Of a DNA stretch of 16,014 nucleotides, positions 14,092 to 16,014 are shown in pieces; within the stretch, counting starts at the first letter, position 1; every line of letters starts with the position of its first letter. Where the stretch lies: assembly GCA_017629415.1 (NCBI GenBank), contig JAGBXG010000002.1:1-16014 (forward strand), given 5' to 3'. The notes beneath the pieces were generated by a model, which was not told the origin of the DNA, searched no databases, and saw only the letters and a program-made list of their open reading frames with translations. This stretch comes from Pseudomonadota bacterium (lineage in GTDB: Bacteria; Myxococcota; Bradymonadia; UBA4248). The position numbers and the translations under genes are program-made.

Positions 14092-14943
14092 TTAGAATGC
14101 GGCCCCGATTTTAGCGCCGACGCTCATGACTTCTTTGCCGAATTCGCCTTCGACGTTAAAGACGAAGAAATCGCCTTTTAATTCGAAGCCGACGAAACCG
14201 CGAGAGAGGTGGTTATTGACGCGTCCGAATACGGATTCTCTGGTGCCGCTGCCATCTCCTGGCAAAACAAGCGGACGGCTTGATGCCCAGGAGGTCAGTA
14301 AGCTGTAGCCTGCATAAGGTGTAATGGAAGCGATACCGCCAAGTCCCCAAGTGTATGAGATGGCGACATCCATATTGACGTTAATGAGGCTGATTTCGGC
14401 AGCGCCGACGATGGTGCCGGCATGTGCGCGGACACTGATGTCGGGCAGGAACCACCAGCCTTCGGTGATAGCCCAGCGCAAGCCGGCTCCGACATAGAAA
14501 ATTTCGGAATCGGCGAGCCAGTTAAAGACGCCTTCGACTTCGAGGCTGAACGGGAGCCCTTTGCGCATGTGTAATTGCATGGTTGCAAAGACATCGGGTG
14601 CGGCATAATTTCCGTTTGCATCGGGTTTTGCATCGGCATTTTTATTGGTGGCTCTCCAGCTGCTGTTGTCTTCAGTAGAAAAGCTCATCTTTGATTCTAC
14701 AGCGATTTCAAAGCCTTCTTCGCCGAGCGTACGCGCCGACTGAAAATGCATGGGAGCTAAAATAGAAGAATAGGCTTTTGAAAGCGTTCTAAAATCTTCT
14801 ACAGCTTCTGTTGTTAAACAGGTTGTACTTGTACAAAGACGCGAAAGTTTAAAGTCATTGCCGCCGGCAAAAGCCGAAGAGGATGTCACGCAAAAGACAG
14901 CAAAAAAAGCGGCCATGGCCAGCAGTAAACGCTTTACATACAT
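14092..14943 (-). CDS. Outer-membrane beta-barrel protein, function unknown
   Basis: The 283-residue product has a signal peptide (MYVKRLLLAMAAFFAVFC..., likely cleavage after AFA at 26) followed by GGNDFKLSRLC. The body alternates polar and hydrophobic residues in about 8-12 strands, rich in Gly and aromatic residues (for example LPFSLEVEGVFNW, IFYVGAGLRWAI, FVGFELKGDFFVFNVEGEF), and ends in Phe (VGAKIGAAF), the classical signal for barrel assembly. Two Cys near the N-terminus (CTSTTC) could form a disulphide. ATG 14943 is used; ATG 14958 and TTG 14976 in the same frame are alternatives. A strong promoter stands at 15015-15043. The 3' end is duplicated in frame after the stop (see findings). 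Confidence 0.82.
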   Translation of the reverse strand: MYVKRLLLAMAAFFAVFCVTSSSAFAGGNDFKLSRLCTSTTCLTTEAVEDFRTLSKAYSSILAPMHFQSARTLGEEGFEIAVESKMSFSTEDNSSWRATNKNADAKPDANGNYAAPDVFATMQLHMRKGLPFSLEVEGVFNWLADSEIFYVGAGLRWAITEGWWFLPDISVRAHAGTIVGAAEISLINVNMDVAISYTWGLGGIASITPYAGYSLLTSWASSRPLVLPGDGSGTRESVFGRVNNHLSRGFVGFELKGDFFVFNVEGEFGKEVMSVGAKIGAAF

Positions 14944-14975
14944 GGTATTTGTTTCCATCTTAATTTCGTAAGTCA

Positions 14976-14999
14976 AACGGTTGATTACACTAAACCGTT
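14976..14999. repeat. 7-bp inverted repeat in the OMP leader
   Basis: AACGGTT (14976-14982) and AACCGTT (14993-14999) flank a 10-nt centre. It lies between the OMP promoter and its start codon, so it could be an operator or a hairpin in the OMP mRNA leader. Confidence 0.5.
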
Positions 15000-15000
15000 A

Positions 15001-15016
15001 ATATAGCTCGCTATAT
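15001..15016. promoter_or_regulatory. Perfect 16-bp palindrome at the OMP start site
   Basis: ATATAGC-TC-GCTATAT overlaps the edge of the minus-strand -10 box and covers the expected transcription start. A repressor dimer here would block OMP transcription and affect the divergent GNAT gene. Confidence 0.55.
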
Positions 15017-15043
15017 ACTAGCACCAGCCGTACATTGCGTCAA
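15015..15043 (-). promoter_or_regulatory. Promoter of the outer-membrane protein gene
   Basis: Minus strand TTGACG (15038-15043), 17-nt spacer, TAGTAT (15015-15020). The overlapping plus-strand TATACT (15014-15019) may serve as the -10 of the divergent GNAT gene, though its -35 (TAAACC at 14991) is poor. Confidence 0.8.
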
Positions 15044-15157
15044 GAATTGCACTTTATGTTCAACCCTGATAGAGACACAGAGGGCTTAAAACTTGACCGT
15101 TCTGTGTTTTACAGACGTATCCAGCTTGAATCTTACTGCATAAGGAATGTACGGATA

Positions 15158-15700
15158 ATGAGTGATGGCATCTATCGTTATGACACAATCACCATGCGTT
15201 TGGTAACCCCCCAGGATGTTTCTGCGGTTCAGGATATTCTCGACCATGCCACTTATTTTAACAATACTGTTGTCAAATATGATCCCGTCGGCATGGCTGA
15301 ACGATGTCTGAAGATGGAGCCCCCGACCGTTGAAGGCAGCAGGGTTTTTAAGCGTTTCTTTATCATTGAAGACAGCAGTTTGGGGACTGGGCCTTTGGCT
15401 ACACTTGATTTATTCGTGGGATTTCCCAATTATCAGGTCGCCAGTGTTGCCATGTTTGTCATTCATGAAAAATATCAGCGTAAAGGTTTGGGCAAACGCC
15501 TGCTGACAGAAGCGATTCCGGGATTTTTGTGTGAATATCATCCCGCTGTGCAGTGGCTTTCTGTATCTTTGACCGAAAATAACGTGCCGGGCCTCAGATG
15601 CCTTGTCAAATGCAAATATGAACGAACAAATCGATGGGAAAAACTGGATATTAAAGGCCGCCCTGTCATTGCACTGAATTACCGTAAAAAGTTCAAATAG
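15158..15700 (+). CDS. GNAT-family N-acetyltransferase
   Basis: From ATG 15158 the product has 180 residues with the GNAT fold: N-terminal ITMRLVTPQDVSAVQDIL (11-28), core strand VASVAMFVIHEKYQRKGLGKRLL (94-116) containing the acetyl-CoA binding pattern Q107-R-K-G110-L-G112, and a later SVSLTENNVPGLRCLVKCKYE segment (135-155). Such enzymes transfer an acetyl or acyl group from CoA to an amine; the FFN/TVVKYDP region suggests a phosphinothricin-acetyltransferase-like subgroup, but the substrate cannot be told. An AAGGA lies 11 nt before this ATG. The frame stays open back to 15035 and includes ATG 15056, which would add 34 residues without a ribosome binding site; the shorter form is preferred. 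It diverges from the OMP gene. Confidence 0.8.
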   Translation: MSDGIYRYDTITMRLVTPQDVSAVQDILDHATYFNNTVVKYDPVGMAERCLKMEPPTVEGSRVFKRFFIIEDSSLGTGPLATLDLFVGFPNYQVASVAMFVIHEKYQRKGLGKRLLTEAIPGFLCEYHPAVQWLSVSLTENNVPGLRCLVKCKYERTNRWEKLDIKGRPVIALNYRKKFK

Positions 15701-15735
15701 ATTTCAGATTTTACGAGTTATCCAAACCTCCCCCT

Positions 15736-15818
15736 CAAACCCACGGTATACGCAAAGTTCTTTTGGGGCTCCGCCCCAAACCCACGGTGTACGCGAAGTT
15801 CTTTTGGGGCTCCGCCCC
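15736..15818. repeat. 41-bp direct repeat, two tandem copies
   Basis: Copies begin at 15736 and 15777 (CAAACCCACGGT...), differ at only two positions, and each ends in the palindrome TTGGGGC-TCC-GCCCCAA. A third fragment, CACGGCGTACGCAAAGTT, occurs inverted at about 15975-15992. Confidence 0.9.
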
Positions 15819-16014
15819 AAACCCCGCCAAGGGGCTGAGCCCCTTGGAACCTGCAATGGGGACTTACGTATTTTGTAGGTTTGGCGGGTACTGATAACAT
15901 TCGTTTTTTGGAAAAATGGGGACCCGCTCCCCCATTTTTCGTCCCCGCGACATACCACTTCGTAAGTCTTTTGTAACTTTGCGTACGCCGTGACCCCAAA
16001 CCCCGCCAATGGGC
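15819..16014. repeat. GC-rich palindrome tract running off the right edge
   Basis: Continues the repeat at 15736. It holds CCAAGGGGC-TGA-GCCCCTTGG (15827-15847), an 11-bp stem GAAAAATGGGG / CCCCATTTTTC (15911-15921 with 15930-15940), a GACTTACG/CGTAAGTC inverted pair (about 15861 and 15961), and a second occurrence of CCCCAAACCCCGCCAA near the end. Minus-strand open frames here follow the repeats and are not credible genes. Confidence 0.7.

Noticed and set aside
15704..16009. Two minus-strand open frames at the right edge (GGAPKEL... repeats)
   Set aside because: Translations of the 41-bp repeats in two frames; repeat-driven and without start signals.

Overview
The window looks like chromosome of a Gram-negative, Myxococcota/Deltaproteobacteria-like bacterium of moderate GC. 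The main pointer is a 927-residue protein with a zinc ribbon, a GYF domain, one membrane span and an AgmX/PglI (GltJ)-type C-terminus, an architecture I associate with that group. A secreted protein, a lipoprotein and an outer-membrane beta-barrel protein confirm a diderm envelope. Strand compositions and tRNA sets look native; no transposase, integrase, phage gene or CRISPR array was seen.

Region 1 (1-5131, all minus strand) is a core translation/transcription cluster read right to left. A strong promoter (5066-5094, with an A/T-rich upstream stretch) drives tRNA-Thr(UGU), two identical tRNA-Tyr(GUA), tRNA-Gly(UCC), tRNA-Thr(GGU), tuf (EF-Tu) and tRNA-Trp(CCA), ending at an intrinsic terminator (3135-3168). 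Then come secE, nusG, rplK, rplA, an attenuator-like hairpin with a candidate L10 leader, and rplJ, which is cut by the left edge. These genes supply elongation factor and tRNAs, the SecE translocase subunit, the NusG elongation factor and the L11/L1/L10 stalk proteins.

Region 2 (5132-7551) holds three related palindromic repeats, a gene for an exported alpha-helical (possibly HEAT-like) protein of unknown role, a self-contained tRNA-Leu(CAA) unit with its own promoter and terminator, a nested inverted repeat and a four-copy 18-bp tandem repeat.

Region 3 (7552-12449, minus) holds the GltJ/AgmX-like protein with its own extended -10 promoter, a GC-rich palindrome cluster related to the repeats of region 2, and a member of the acyl-CoA synthetase/AMP-binding family in which most signature residues are lost.

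Region 4 (12450-16014) holds an unrecognised lipoprotein gene (+), a bidirectional terminator, an outer-membrane beta-barrel gene (-) with a duplicated 3' end, a divergent promoter region containing a perfect palindrome, a GNAT acetyltransferase gene (+), and a 300-bp GC-rich repeat tract running to the right edge. The most interesting items are the degenerate adenylate-forming enzyme, the GltJ-like protein, the dispersed palindrome family, the duplicated barrel C-terminus and two unusual residues in EF-Tu. I did not find a complete novel defence or mobile system.
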